This document shows, piece after piece, positions 27,916 through 36,478 of a stretch of 64,000 nt of DNA. Within the stretch, counting starts at the first letter, position 1. Each line of letters begins with the position of its first letter. Source of the DNA: Pannonibacter indicus (lineage in GTDB: Bacteria > Pseudomonadota > Alphaproteobacteria > Rhizobiales > Stappiaceae); contig NZ_LIPT01000014.1 in the NCBI RefSeq assembly GCF_001418225.1, forward strand, positions 1 through 64,000. The letters are read 5' to 3'. Made by a program: the position numbers and the translations under genes. The notes beneath the pieces were generated by a model. It searched no databases. It saw only the letters and a list, made by a program, of their open reading frames with translations, and was not told the origin of the DNA.

Positions 27916-28575
27916 TCACACACCGCTGCGCCGGATCAGCCTTGCGATCCGGCGCGCCGCTTCCGGCACCGGCTCGATGATGGGCACGGAAAACTGTCCC
28001 GCCAGAGCCCGTGCCGCGACAGCCAGCGGCCCGCCGCCGATGACAATCGCCTCGGCCTCATCTTCCGAAATGGCGAAGCGGATGACCTCTGCCAGAGCCG
28101 CTTCCAGCCTTTCCGGGTCTGCCATCACCTGATGCACATCGCCCGCCGTCAACCGCACGGAGGTGAGGCTGTCCTCAAGGCCATAGGCTTCTGCCCGCGC
28201 CTTGATCGGCGCGGCCAGTTCCGGAGTCGTCGTCACCACGCAGAACCGCCGCCTGCCCTCAGCCGCTGCCAGCATGCCCGCTTCGGCAATGCCGGTAACG
28301 GGCACGGCGAGCGCTGCACGCAATTCCTCCAGCCCCGGATCGCCGAAGGCTGCCGTGATGACGCCGGAAATACCCTCCGGCAGATGATCCGCCAGCGCCG
28401 CCACATCCGCTGCCGCTTGCGCCAGCGCCTTTGGTTCCGTGATCACCGGCGGGCCTTTGGCAACGGTCACGGGCAGAAATTCGATCTCCGGCATGGCATC
28501 GGCCGCAAGCCGCACCATGGCCAGCGTCGTCGCCACGGTGGTGTTGGGGTTGATCAGCGCGACGCGCGGCTTCAT
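27916..28575 (-). CDS. Asp/Glu/hydantoin racemase-family protein lacking both catalytic cysteines
   Basis: This 219-residue protein matches the HyuA-type racemase fold: VALINPNTT at the N-terminus, then AAFGDPGLEELR and AIVIGGGPLA. In active hydantoin racemases these two sites read ACFGDPG and VLGCAGM, with the cysteines as acid-base pair. Here they are Ala and Gly. The remaining cysteine (RRFCVVTTT) is outside the active site. It may be a decarboxylase- or isomerase-like relative, a binding protein or an inactive paralogue. It follows the amidase gene by 10 bases on the same strand. Start 28575 has AGGAGG 6 bases upstream. It is convergent with the dehydrogenase gene, with only one base between the stops. 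Confidence 0.85.
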   Translation of the reverse strand: MKPRVALINPNTTVATTLAMVRLAADAMPEIEFLPVTVAKGPPVITEPKALAQAAADVAALADHLPEGISGVITAAFGDPGLEELRAALAVPVTGIAEAGMLAAAEGRRRFCVVTTTPELAAPIKARAEAYGLEDSLTSVRLTAGDVHQVMADPERLEAALAEVIRFAISEDEAEAIVIGGGPLAVAARALAGQFSVPIIEPVPEAARRIARLIRRSGV

Positions 28576-28585
28576 GCCAGCCTCC

Positions 28586-29758
28586 TTATGCGGCGGACAT
28601 GCGGCGGGCAAAGTCGAGGATCATCTCCTCCCCGCCCCTTGCGGCCACCAGTGACAGGCCGACGGGCGCGCCGTCCACGGTGGCGCCGGGAATTGTCAGC
28701 TCCGGCAGGCCGCTGAGACCGGCAATGCAGGTGACCGGCATGGTGGCCCTGCGGTAAAGCTCCAGATCGGACTGGCTGGCATCACGCAAGGGCGCCGGGC
28801 CGGGAGCCGTTGGCAGCAGCAGGATCACGCCGCCGGAAAGCGCCTCATCCATGGCGGCTCGGATGACAGACCGGTCTTGTGCAACCTTGGCAAAGGTTTC
28901 TTCCGAAACGGCTTTGGCAGCGGCAAGCCGCTCGCCGACGCCGGGGCCGAAGTCCGGTTGCTCTGCCTCGATCCAGTCCCCCAGCGAAGCCCAGGTTTCA
29001 TAGGCCTGATGCAACCGGAATGTCTCGAACCAGTCGATCTCCCCGTAAAGCGGGATGGCATGGGGGAGCGCAGGCCCCAGCAGGCTTTCAGCCCGGGCGA
29101 CACCCGGCGCAAGCGCGCTGCGCATTGAGGCATCCAGCGTCGCCCATATGGTTTCCGGCATCCACAGCCGCGCGGGGGCTGGCGCATTGTCTGCCTTGAT
29201 GCCGAAGACGGCGCTGATCCGCAGCATCAGATCGAGCTCCCGGGCAAACCAGCCCGGCACATCGAAGCTGGGGGCAAGAGGTTTCAGCCCCGTGCCATCA
29301 ACGCGGCCATGGCCGGGACGCAAGCCGTAGAGCCCGCAGAAGGATGCAGGAACGCGCACCGAGCCGCCCGTGTCGCTGCCAAGGGCAAAGTCCACGAGGC
29401 CTGCGGCCACCGCAGAGGCTGAACCGGACGACGAGCCGCCCGGCACCCGCAGCGGCGCGGCACTGTTCAGCGGCGTGCCCGTATGGGCATTGCTGCCGAT
29501 CATGCTGTAGGCAAGCTCATCCATTTTGGTGAAGCCAGCGAGCCCCGCCCCGGCATCCAGCACCGCTTGCAGCGATGGTGCCGTCACCGTGTCCGGCGCA
29601 TGGCTCGCCTTCCAGGCAGGGCTCCCGTTACCAGCCACACGTCCCGCAAAGGCGTAATTGTCCTTGGCGGCAAAGGTGAGGCCGTTCAGCGTGCCTTGGC
29701 CCGCCACCAGCGGCGTCTCCAGAACCTCGATGAAAGATTCAGCCGTATCATTGATCAT
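28586..29758 (-). CDS. Amidase signature-family amidohydrolase
   Basis: This 390-residue enzyme has the amidase Ser-cisSer-Lys triad: lysine in FAAKDNYAF, the Gly/Ser-rich block PGGSSSGSASAVAAGLVDFA and the nucleophile segment SDTGGSVRVPASFCG. It is shorter than most family members (about 450-500 residues). It hydrolyses an amide or carbamoyl bond in the cytoplasm; the substrate is unknown. The racemase-like gene follows and the GntR gene precedes it by 13 bases, so the three form one operon. The divergent ABC transporter probably imports the substrate. Confidence 0.9.
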   Translation of the reverse strand: MINDTAESFIEVLETPLVAGQGTLNGLTFAAKDNYAFAGRVAGNGSPAWKASHAPDTVTAPSLQAVLDAGAGLAGFTKMDELAYSMIGSNAHTGTPLNSAAPLRVPGGSSSGSASAVAAGLVDFALGSDTGGSVRVPASFCGLYGLRPGHGRVDGTGLKPLAPSFDVPGWFARELDLMLRISAVFGIKADNAPAPARLWMPETIWATLDASMRSALAPGVARAESLLGPALPHAIPLYGEIDWFETFRLHQAYETWASLGDWIEAEQPDFGPGVGERLAAAKAVSEETFAKVAQDRSVIRAAMDEALSGGVILLLPTAPGPAPLRDASQSDLELYRRATMPVTCIAGLSGLPELTIPGATVDGAPVGLSLVAARGGEEMILDFARRMSAA

Positions 29759-29771
29759 GAAATCATCCTCC

Positions 29772-30506
29772 TCACGAGGTCAGGTCTATTCCGGCGCGCC
29801 GGGCGGCGCCCTGAATGTGGGCAGCCATGGCGCGGCAGGCGGCATCCCCGTCCAGCCGGTCCACCGCTTCCATAATGGCCAGATGCTCGGCTGCGGTTTC
29901 CACCATGCTTTCCATACGCACCATGGGCACCCACTGGCTGCTCTGGAACTCCCGCGCCATCAACCGGTGCATGGACTGGAAGATGCGGTTGCCGCAAGAC
30001 TCGACGATCAGATCATGGAACAGGGTGTCCTGTGCCGCCACCTCGACACTGCGGCCGGTGCGGGCCGCCGCCATCAGCGCCTCGACCGAGCGCCACAGCC
30101 GCCATTTCACATCACCGGTGAGCGCAGGCATGGCTAGGCGCAGCACCTGCGGCTCCATCGCCATGCGGAATTGATAGGTCTCTTCAAGCGAATAGCCTCT
30201 GCCGTGCGACCACAGATCGGCCGGCTGCAGGCCGGATGCGCCCGCAACAAAAAGCCCGCGCCTCTGCTCGACACGCACCAGCCCCAGCGCTTCGAGCATG
30301 GAAATCGCCTCGCGCACCGAAGGCCGCGATGCGCCCAGAATGCCGGCAAGATCGCGCTGGGACGGCAGGGCATCACCCTCCTCCAGCCCTTCATCGGCAA
30401 TCATCGCCTGGATCGCCCGGGCCACACGCGCCGGAACCGAGGCGGATGCATCATCCTCCGGCAGCGCCAGTGTGCCGTCTGCGTCATCTGGTGAAAGAGC
30501 GGTCAT
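29772..30506 (-). CDS. FadR-subfamily GntR regulator
   Basis: This 244-residue protein has a GntR winged helix (PSQRDLAGILGASRPSVREA) and an FCD domain (DTLFHDLIVESCGN, then AAEHLAIMEAV). It heads the amidase operon and is divergent from the substrate-binding protein gene of the ABC transporter, so it probably controls both. The 199-base divergent region holds a palindromic CTGG-TCAGAT-CAG-type sequence near 30557-30571 that could be its operator. Confidence 0.9.
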   Translation of the reverse strand: MTALSPDDADGTLALPEDDASASVPARVARAIQAMIADEGLEEGDALPSQRDLAGILGASRPSVREAISMLEALGLVRVEQRRGLFVAGASGLQPADLWSHGRGYSLEETYQFRMAMEPQVLRLAMPALTGDVKWRLWRSVEALMAAARTGRSVEVAAQDTLFHDLIVESCGNRIFQSMHRLMAREFQSSQWVPMVRMESMVETAAEHLAIMEAVDRLDGDAACRAMAAHIQGAARRAGIDLTS

Positions 30507-30555
30507 ACCTGCCTAAATCTTCGCCTTGCATCAAAAATGCGCTGTTCATACGCTC

Positions 30556-30571
30556 ATCTGGTCAGATCAGA
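30556..30571. promoter_or_regulatory. Possible GntR operator in divergent promoter region
   Basis: The sequence TCTGGTCAGATCAGA lies between the GntR gene and the ABC transporter operon and has inverted TCTG/CAGA arms. FadR-type regulators bind similar sites, but this one is short. Confidence 0.35.
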
Positions 30572-30705
30572 ATGATTTGGTAGCGCACGAAAACCTGACC
30601 TTCAAGTCAAAAATTAAAATGACTTCCAGACACCGCGCATCCCGCAAGTTCTGAAAAGTCGTTCAATAAGAAACACATCAAAACTCTCAGAGAAGGAACA
30701 CATTG

Positions 30706-32316
30706 ATGGCGTTGAAGACATTCCGAAGCGCAGCACTTGCGGCCCTTTCGCTTGCCGCCCTTGCCGGCACGTCAATGCATGCTTTGGCAGCAGGCACGCT
30801 GCGCATCGGCATGACCGCGTCGGATATCCCTCTCACCACCGGTCAGGTCGATCAGGGCGGCGAAGGCATGCGCTTCATCGGCTACACGGTCTATAACTCG
30901 CTGGTCGAGTGGGATCTTTCGAGCGCCGACAAGCCTTCCGTTCTGACGCCGGGCCTTGCCACCGAATGGAGCGCCGATCCGGCCGATACCACCAAGTGGA
31001 CCTTCAAGATCCGAGAAGGCGTGAAGTTCCATGATGGCTCGGACTTCACTGCCCATGACGTGGTGTGGAACCTCGACAAGCTGCTGAAGACCGATGCGGA
31101 ACAGTATGACCCGCGTCAGGCCGCACAGGGCAAATCGCGCATTCCCGCGGTCGACACCTACCGCGCCATCGATGATTACACGCTGGAAGTCATCACCAAG
31201 GCCCCTGACGCGACCCTGCCCTATCAGCTCGCCTGGATCTTCATGAGCTCCAAGGCCAACTGGGAAGCCAAGGGCAAGAACTGGGAAGAGGTTGCCAAGG
31301 AGCCGTCTGGCACCGGACCATGGAAGCTTGCCAGCTTCGTCCCGCGTGAGCGTGCCGAACTCGTGCCCAACACCGGCTATTGGGATGAGGCCCGCATCCC
31401 GAAACTCGACAAGATGGTGCTGGTGCCCCTGCCCGAGCCGAATGCCCGCACTGCGGCCCTGCTCTCAGGTCAGGTGGACTGGATCGAGGCGCCCGCCCCC
31501 GACACGATCCCGGCCATCAAGGCGCAGGGCATGACGATCACCTCCAACGCCTATCCGCACAACTGGACCTGGCACCTGTCGCGCGTGGAAGGCTCGCCGT
31601 GGAATGATATCCGCGTGCGCAAGGCTGCAAACCTCGCCATCGACCGTGACGGCCTGTCCGAACTTCTGGGCGGGCTGATGATCCCGGCCAAAGGCTTCGT
31701 GCCGCCGTCCAACCAGTGGTTCGGCAATCCCACCTTCGACGTGAAGTATGACCCGGAAGAGGCCAAGCGCCTGCTGGCAGAAGCCGGCTATGGCCCGGAC
31801 AAGCCGCTGAAGGTGAAAGCACTGATCTCGCCCTCCGGCTCCGGCCAGATGCTGCCCCTGCCCATGAACGAATACATCCAGCAGAGCCTTGCGGAAGTGG
31901 GCATCGAGGTGGAATTTATGGTGGTGGAGTGGAATCAGATGATCAACCTGTGGCGCGCCGGCGCCAAGGACCCGAGCGTCGAGGGCTCCCATTCGATCAA
32001 CTTCACCTATTTCATCCAGGATCCCTTCACCGGCTTCCTGCGGCACCTGAGCTGTGACCTCGTGGCGCCGAACGGCACCAACTGGGGCCACTACTGCGAC
32101 CCGGAGATGGAAGACCTGTTCAAGCAGATCAAGACCACCTTCGACCCGGAAAAGCAGGATGAGGTGATCCGCAAGACCCACGAGAAATTCGTCGATGACG
32201 CCCTGTTCCTGATGGTCACCCATGACGTTGCCCCGCGCGCCATGACAGGCAGGGTGAAAGGCTTCGTCCAGCCGCAGAACTGGTACCTGAACTTCTCCTC
32301 CATCACGATGGAATGA
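30706..32316 (+). CDS. ABC transporter substrate-binding protein, peptide/nickel family
   Basis: This 536-residue periplasmic protein belongs to solute-binding family 5. It has a signal peptide (MALKTFRSAALAALSLAALA, cleavage near HALAA) and family blocks LATEWSADPADTTKWTFKIR, GVKFHDGSDFTAHDV and ASDLSRL-like loops. The ATG at 30706 has AAGGA in front; a TTG immediately before it is the longer alternative. It is the first gene of a five-gene operon (binding protein, two permeases, two ATPases). The amidase operon next door suggests an amide, carbamoyl compound or short peptide as ligand. Confidence 0.93.
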   Translation: MALKTFRSAALAALSLAALAGTSMHALAAGTLRIGMTASDIPLTTGQVDQGGEGMRFIGYTVYNSLVEWDLSSADKPSVLTPGLATEWSADPADTTKWTFKIREGVKFHDGSDFTAHDVVWNLDKLLKTDAEQYDPRQAAQGKSRIPAVDTYRAIDDYTLEVITKAPDATLPYQLAWIFMSSKANWEAKGKNWEEVAKEPSGTGPWKLASFVPRERAELVPNTGYWDEARIPKLDKMVLVPLPEPNARTAALLSGQVDWIEAPAPDTIPAIKAQGMTITSNAYPHNWTWHLSRVEGSPWNDIRVRKAANLAIDRDGLSELLGGLMIPAKGFVPPSNQWFGNPTFDVKYDPEEAKRLLAEAGYGPDKPLKVKALISPSGSGQMLPLPMNEYIQQSLAEVGIEVEFMVVEWNQMINLWRAGAKDPSVEGSHSINFTYFIQDPFTGFLRHLSCDLVAPNGTNWGHYCDPEMEDLFKQIKTTFDPEKQDEVIRKTHEKFVDDALFLMVTHDVAPRAMTGRVKGFVQPQNWYLNFSSITME

Positions 32317-32437
32317 GGCTCCCTGCCCGGCGGAGAGGCCCCCGCCGGGCAGGCTCTCCCGAACATAGCCCACGATCCCGGCCGCAAGAGCCGGGGCGCA
32401 AAAGACACCGGTTTCCCGAGAAGAGCAGCCCCCGCCC

Positions 32438-33391
32438 ATGTTCACCTATCTTCTGCGCCGTCTGATCTATGTGCTGCCGGTCGCCTTCGGCGTCAGCCTG
32501 ATCTGCTTCCTCCTGGTGCATATCGCCCCCGGCGACCCGCTGACGGCGATCATGCCGGTGGATGCGACACAGGAACAGCAGGCGGCCATGCGCTCAGCCT
32601 ACGGGCTCGACAAGCCCCTGCCCGTGCAATACGGCATCTGGGTCGGCAAGGTCGTGACCGGCGATCTCGGCAAGTCCATCGCCACGGGCCGTCCGGTGGC
32701 GCAGGAAGTGTTCGGCGCGGTCAAGAACTCCATGCTGCTCGCCTTCATGGCCAGCCTGATTGCCTTTCCCATCGGCCTGACGCTGGGCTTCCTTGCCGGA
32801 TACTGGCGCGGCACCGCCTTTGACCGTCTGGTGACGGGCGTTGCCATCACCGGCGTCTCCGTGCCCAATTACTGGCTCGGCATCGTGCTGGTGATCATTT
32901 TCTCCGTCCAGCTCGGCTGGCTTCCGGCCATGGGCGCAGGGCCGGGCGGTTCGGGCGTTTGGGTCTGGGACCTTGAGCACTTCAGGTATCTGATCCTGCC
33001 CTCGGTCACGCTTGCGGTGGTGCCCATCGGGCTGGTGGCCCGCACGGTGCGGGCGCTGGTGGGCGACATTCTCACCATGGATTTCGTGCAGGCACTCTAT
33101 GCCAAGGGCATGCGCCACCACGAGGTGCTGCGCCACGTGCTGTGGAATGCCGCCCCCACCGGGCTGTCTGTCATGGGCCTGCAGCTCGGCTATCTGCTCG
33201 GCGGCTCGATCCTGATCGAGACCGTGTTCAACTGGCCCGGTTCCGGATTCCTCTTGTCCAACGCCATCTTCCAGCGCGATCTGCCGCTGCTGCAGGGCAC
33301 GATCCTGGTGCTCGCCATGTTCTTCGTCACCATGAACCTCCTCGTCGACGTGGCACAGGCCGCCATCGACCCGCGCATCAAGAGGGCCTGA
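32438..33391 (+). CDS. ABC transporter permease, DppB/OppB type
   Basis: This 317-residue inner-membrane protein has six membrane helices. The N-terminal MFTYLLRRLIYVLPVAFGVS and the EAA loop (YAKGMRHHEVLRHVLWNAA) are typical DppB features. It pairs with the second permease, whose start is 3 bases after this stop. Confidence 0.94.
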   Translation: MFTYLLRRLIYVLPVAFGVSLICFLLVHIAPGDPLTAIMPVDATQEQQAAMRSAYGLDKPLPVQYGIWVGKVVTGDLGKSIATGRPVAQEVFGAVKNSMLLAFMASLIAFPIGLTLGFLAGYWRGTAFDRLVTGVAITGVSVPNYWLGIVLVIIFSVQLGWLPAMGAGPGGSGVWVWDLEHFRYLILPSVTLAVVPIGLVARTVRALVGDILTMDFVQALYAKGMRHHEVLRHVLWNAAPTGLSVMGLQLGYLLGGSILIETVFNWPGSGFLLSNAIFQRDLPLLQGTILVLAMFFVTMNLLVDVAQAAIDPRIKRA

Positions 33392-33394
33392 GCC

Positions 33395-34294
33395 ATGAGC
33401 GTGACAAGCCCCGCAGCAAGCCCTGCCGCAATCACCGCACCTGTTGTGCAATCCGCCCCCGGCTACTGGTCCGGCGTCGCCCGCCGTTTCCTGCGCGACC
33501 GGCTGGCCGTGATCTGCCTCGTCATTCTGGCGGCGCTCATCCTGGCGGCCATATTCGCCCCTTACCTCGGCCTTGCCGACCCGTACAAGGCCAGCATGAT
33601 CCGGCGCCTCAAGCCGATAGGCTTCGACGGTCATCCGCTCGGCACCGACGAGCAGGGCCGCGACATGCTGGCCCGGCTGATCTACGGCGGCCGCCTCACC
33701 CTGTTTGTCGGGCTGATGCCGGTCGTCTTCGCCTTCTTCATCGGCTCGGCGCTGGGCATCATCGCCGGCTATGCGGGCGGCTGGCTCAACACGGTGATCA
33801 TGCGCACCGTGGACGTGTTCTTCGCGTTTCCCTCCGTGCTGCTGGCCATCGCCATTTCCAGCGCGCTGGGCGCGGGCATCGTCAACAGCCTGGTGTCGCT
33901 CACCATCGTCTTCATTCCGCCCATCGCCCGCGTTGCCGAAAGCGCCACCGCCAGCGTGCGCTCGCTCGACTATATCGATGCGGCAAGGGCGAGCGGCGGC
34001 GGGGCGCTCACAATCATCCGCGCCCATGTGATCAGCAACGTCATCGGCCCGATCTTCGTCTATGCCACCAGCCTCACCAGCGTGTGCATGATCCTTGCCG
34101 CAGGCCTCTCCTTCCTCGGTATCGGCGTGCGCCCGCCCGAGCCGGAATGGGGCCTGATGCTGAACACCCTGCGCACGGCGATCTACGTGAACCCCTATGT
34201 CGCCGCCCTGCCCGGCCTGATGATCTTTGCCACCTCTCTCTGCCTCAACCTGCTCAGCGACGGCCTGCGCAGCGCCATGAACGTCAAGGACTGA
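33395..34294 (+). CDS. ABC transporter permease, DppC/OppC type
   Basis: This 299-residue protein has six membrane helices, an N-terminal cytoplasmic helix (RRFLRDRLAVICLVILAAL) and the DppC pattern HPLGTDEQGRDMLARLIYGG. The EAA loop reads DAARASGGGALTIIRAHVIS. It follows DppB by 3 bases and precedes the ATPase gene by 11. Confidence 0.94.
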   Translation: MSVTSPAASPAAITAPVVQSAPGYWSGVARRFLRDRLAVICLVILAALILAAIFAPYLGLADPYKASMIRRLKPIGFDGHPLGTDEQGRDMLARLIYGGRLTLFVGLMPVVFAFFIGSALGIIAGYAGGWLNTVIMRTVDVFFAFPSVLLAIAISSALGAGIVNSLVSLTIVFIPPIARVAESATASVRSLDYIDAARASGGGALTIIRAHVISNVIGPIFVYATSLTSVCMILAAGLSFLGIGVRPPEPEWGLMLNTLRTAIYVNPYVAALPGLMIFATSLCLNLLSDGLRSAMNVKD

Positions 34295-34305
34295 GGAACA
34301 CGCAA

Positions 34306-35370
34306 ATGACAGCCACCAACGCCTTGAACGCAGAAACTCTTGCGCAGACCGAAGACAGGGGCGGCCCGGCCCAGCCCCTGCTGATGGCGCAGAACCTGAC
34401 GAAGCACTTCCCCATCCGCTCCGGCCTTCTCAACCGGCGCACCGGCACGGTGCATGCGGTGGATAACGTTTCATTCCATGTGAAAAAGGGTGAGACGCTC
34501 GGCATCGTCGGCGAATCCGGCTGCGGCAAGTCCACCACCGCCCGCCTGCTGATCGGCCTCATCCCGCATGATGCCGGGGAGATCATCTTCGATGGCGAAG
34601 CGCTGGGCACGGATCTGGCGCTGAAGGACCTGCGGCGCGGCGTACAGATGGTGTTTCAGGACAGCTACGCCTCGCTCAACCCGCGCCTGACCATCCTCGA
34701 CTCCATCGCCTTCGGCCCGAAGCTGCATGGCATGGACGATCCGGAAGGCAGAGCCCGCAAGCTGATGGAAAAAGTGGGCCTTGACCCGGCCCGCTTCGCC
34801 CACCGCTACCCGCATGAACTGTCCGGCGGCCAGCGCCAGCGCATCAACATCGCCCGGGCGCTGGCCATGGCCCCGCGCCTCGTCATCCTGGATGAAGCCG
34901 TCTCTGCCCTAGACAAGTCTGTAGAAGCGCAGGTGCTGAACCTGCTTAACGATCTCAAGGCAGAGCTGGGCCTCACCTATGTTTTCATTTCTCATGATCT
35001 GAATGTGGTGCGCTACATTTCCGACCGGGTGATGGTGATGTATCTGGGCGAAGTGGTGGAAATCGGCCCTGCAGAGAGCATCTACGAGCAGCAGGCCCAC
35101 CCCTACACAGCCTCGCTCTTTGCCGCCATGCCCTCCATGGACCCGGACAACCGCACGCAGGAACCTCCGCTCGCAGGCGATCCGCCCAACCCGGTCAACC
35201 CGCCCACCGGCTGCCGCTTTCACACCCGCTGCCGCTTTGCCGAAGGCGTCTGCGCTGCGTCCAAACCTGCGCTTGCCGCCCTCCCCGGTGCCGAGGAACA
35301 CATGGCGGCCTGCCACATGCTGGAGCCCGCCTCCGGCCACAGCCTTGCCGTGAAGGAGGCCGCAGAATGA
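34306..35370 (+). CDS. ABC transporter ATP-binding protein, DppF/OppF type
   Basis: This 354-residue ATPase has Walker A (GESGCGKSTTAR), Q-loop (MVFQDSYASLNPR), signature LSGGQRQRINIARAL and Walker B (LVILDEAVSALD), followed by the oligopeptide C-terminal region with its cysteine-rich motif (TGCRFHTRCRFAEGVC). The ATG at 34306 has GAGGAA before it; a much longer in-frame upstream extension overlaps the permease gene and is not coding. The stop overlaps the next start as ATGA. Confidence 0.95.
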   Translation: MTATNALNAETLAQTEDRGGPAQPLLMAQNLTKHFPIRSGLLNRRTGTVHAVDNVSFHVKKGETLGIVGESGCGKSTTARLLIGLIPHDAGEIIFDGEALGTDLALKDLRRGVQMVFQDSYASLNPRLTILDSIAFGPKLHGMDDPEGRARKLMEKVGLDPARFAHRYPHELSGGQRQRINIARALAMAPRLVILDEAVSALDKSVEAQVLNLLNDLKAELGLTYVFISHDLNVVRYISDRVMVMYLGEVVEIGPAESIYEQQAHPYTASLFAAMPSMDPDNRTQEPPLAGDPPNPVNPPTGCRFHTRCRFAEGVCAASKPALAALPGAEEHMAACHMLEPASGHSLAVKEAAE

Positions 35371-36383
35371 CGAGCACAGTGACTGGCACAATGACCTCCG
35401 CCGCCCCCCTGATGGAATTCGACAATCTCACCGTCCGCTTCAAGGGCGAGCGCACGGTTCATGCCATCAACGGCGTCAGCCTGACCTTGCAGCAGGGCGA
35501 AACCCTCGGGCTGCTGGGCGAGTCCGGCTCCGGCAAGAGCGTGACGCTCAAAACGCTGCTGCGCCTGCTGCCGCCGCGCCGCACGGACATCGAAGGCAGC
35601 GTGCGGGTGAATGGCACCGACGTGATGAAGCTGCAGGGCGCCGCCCTTTCCGCCTTCCGGGGCAGCGAAGTCTCCATGGTGTTCCAGGAACCGGCGCTGG
35701 CGCTCGATCCGGTCTTCACCATCGGCGACCAAATCGCCGAAACCGTGATGCGCCACAAGGGCGTGAGCAAGCTGGCCGCCATGGATGTGGCGCTCGACAT
35801 GCTCACCCGCGTGCGCATCCCCTCGCCCGAGCGTCGGCTGAAGAACTATCCGCATGAAATGTCCGGCGGCATGCGTCAGCGCGCCATGATCGCCCTCGCC
35901 CTCGCCTGCCGCCCGAAGCTGCTGCTGGCCGACGAGCCGACCACCGCCCTTGATGCCACCGTGCAGATCCAGATCCTGCTGCTGCTGCGCGAATTGCAGA
36001 AGGAATTCGGCATGGGCGTCATTTTCGTCACCCATGACATCGGCGTTGCCATTGAGGTGTCGGACCGGATCGCGGTCATGTATGCGGGCAATATCGTGGA
36101 GATGGGCCCGGCGCGCGAGATCATCCGCAACCCGCAGCATCCCTACACGCGCGGCCTTCTGGCGGCAAACCTGCATGATGTGGTCAAGGGCCAGCGGCTT
36201 GACGCCATTCCCGGCTCCCCGCCCGCGCTGGAAACGAAACCGGTCTCCTGCTCCTTCGCCCCGCGCTGTGCCTTTGCAACCGGCATCTGCCGGGCGCAGA
36301 AGCCGGAGCTTGTCCCGGCCAAAGGCCAGACCGCCCATCTTTCCGCCTGCTTCCACGCGCAGGCGGCAAACGTGGCGGCTTGA
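35367..36383 (+). CDS. ABC transporter ATP-binding protein, DppD/OppD type
   Basis: This 338-residue ATPase has Walker A (GESGSGKSVTLK), Q-loop (MVFQEPALALDPV), signature MSGGMRQRAMIALAL and Walker B (LLLADEPTTALD), plus the OppD-type C-terminus with CSFAPRCAFATGIC. It forms a heterodimer with the previous ATPase and translates from a 4-base overlapping start. This is the last gene of the operon; a hairpin follows. Confidence 0.95.
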   Translation: MTSTVTGTMTSAAPLMEFDNLTVRFKGERTVHAINGVSLTLQQGETLGLLGESGSGKSVTLKTLLRLLPPRRTDIEGSVRVNGTDVMKLQGAALSAFRGSEVSMVFQEPALALDPVFTIGDQIAETVMRHKGVSKLAAMDVALDMLTRVRIPSPERRLKNYPHEMSGGMRQRAMIALALACRPKLLLADEPTTALDATVQIQILLLLRELQKEFGMGVIFVTHDIGVAIEVSDRIAVMYAGNIVEMGPAREIIRNPQHPYTRGLLAANLHDVVKGQRLDAIPGSPPALETKPVSCSFAPRCAFATGICRAQKPELVPAKGQTAHLSACFHAQAANVAA

Positions 36384-36399
36384 ACCCATCCCCAGCGCC

Positions 36400-36420
36400 G
36401 TCCCCGCCTTCTGCGGGGAC
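36400..36420. terminator. GC hairpin between convergent genes, possible terminator
   Basis: GTCCCCGC (36400-36407) pairs with GCGGGGAC (36413-36420). No clear T run follows on either strand, so it may only protect the transcript ends. Confidence 0.45.
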
Positions 36421-36478
36421 CTGCCGGGGAGGCAAGGCATTGCGCCCCTCTCAGGCGGCGCGGTTGGGCTTCCAGCCG

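Noticed and set aside
32594-34027. 477-codon minus-strand frame under the two permeases
   Set aside because: His-, Gly- and Asp-rich reverse-strand shadow of well-conserved permease genes.
33142-35370. 742-codon frame that extends the DppF-type ATPase upstream through the permease gene
   Set aside because: The upstream part overlaps DppC in another frame, is rich in Arg and Pro, and the ATPase has its own ATG with GAGGAA at 34306.
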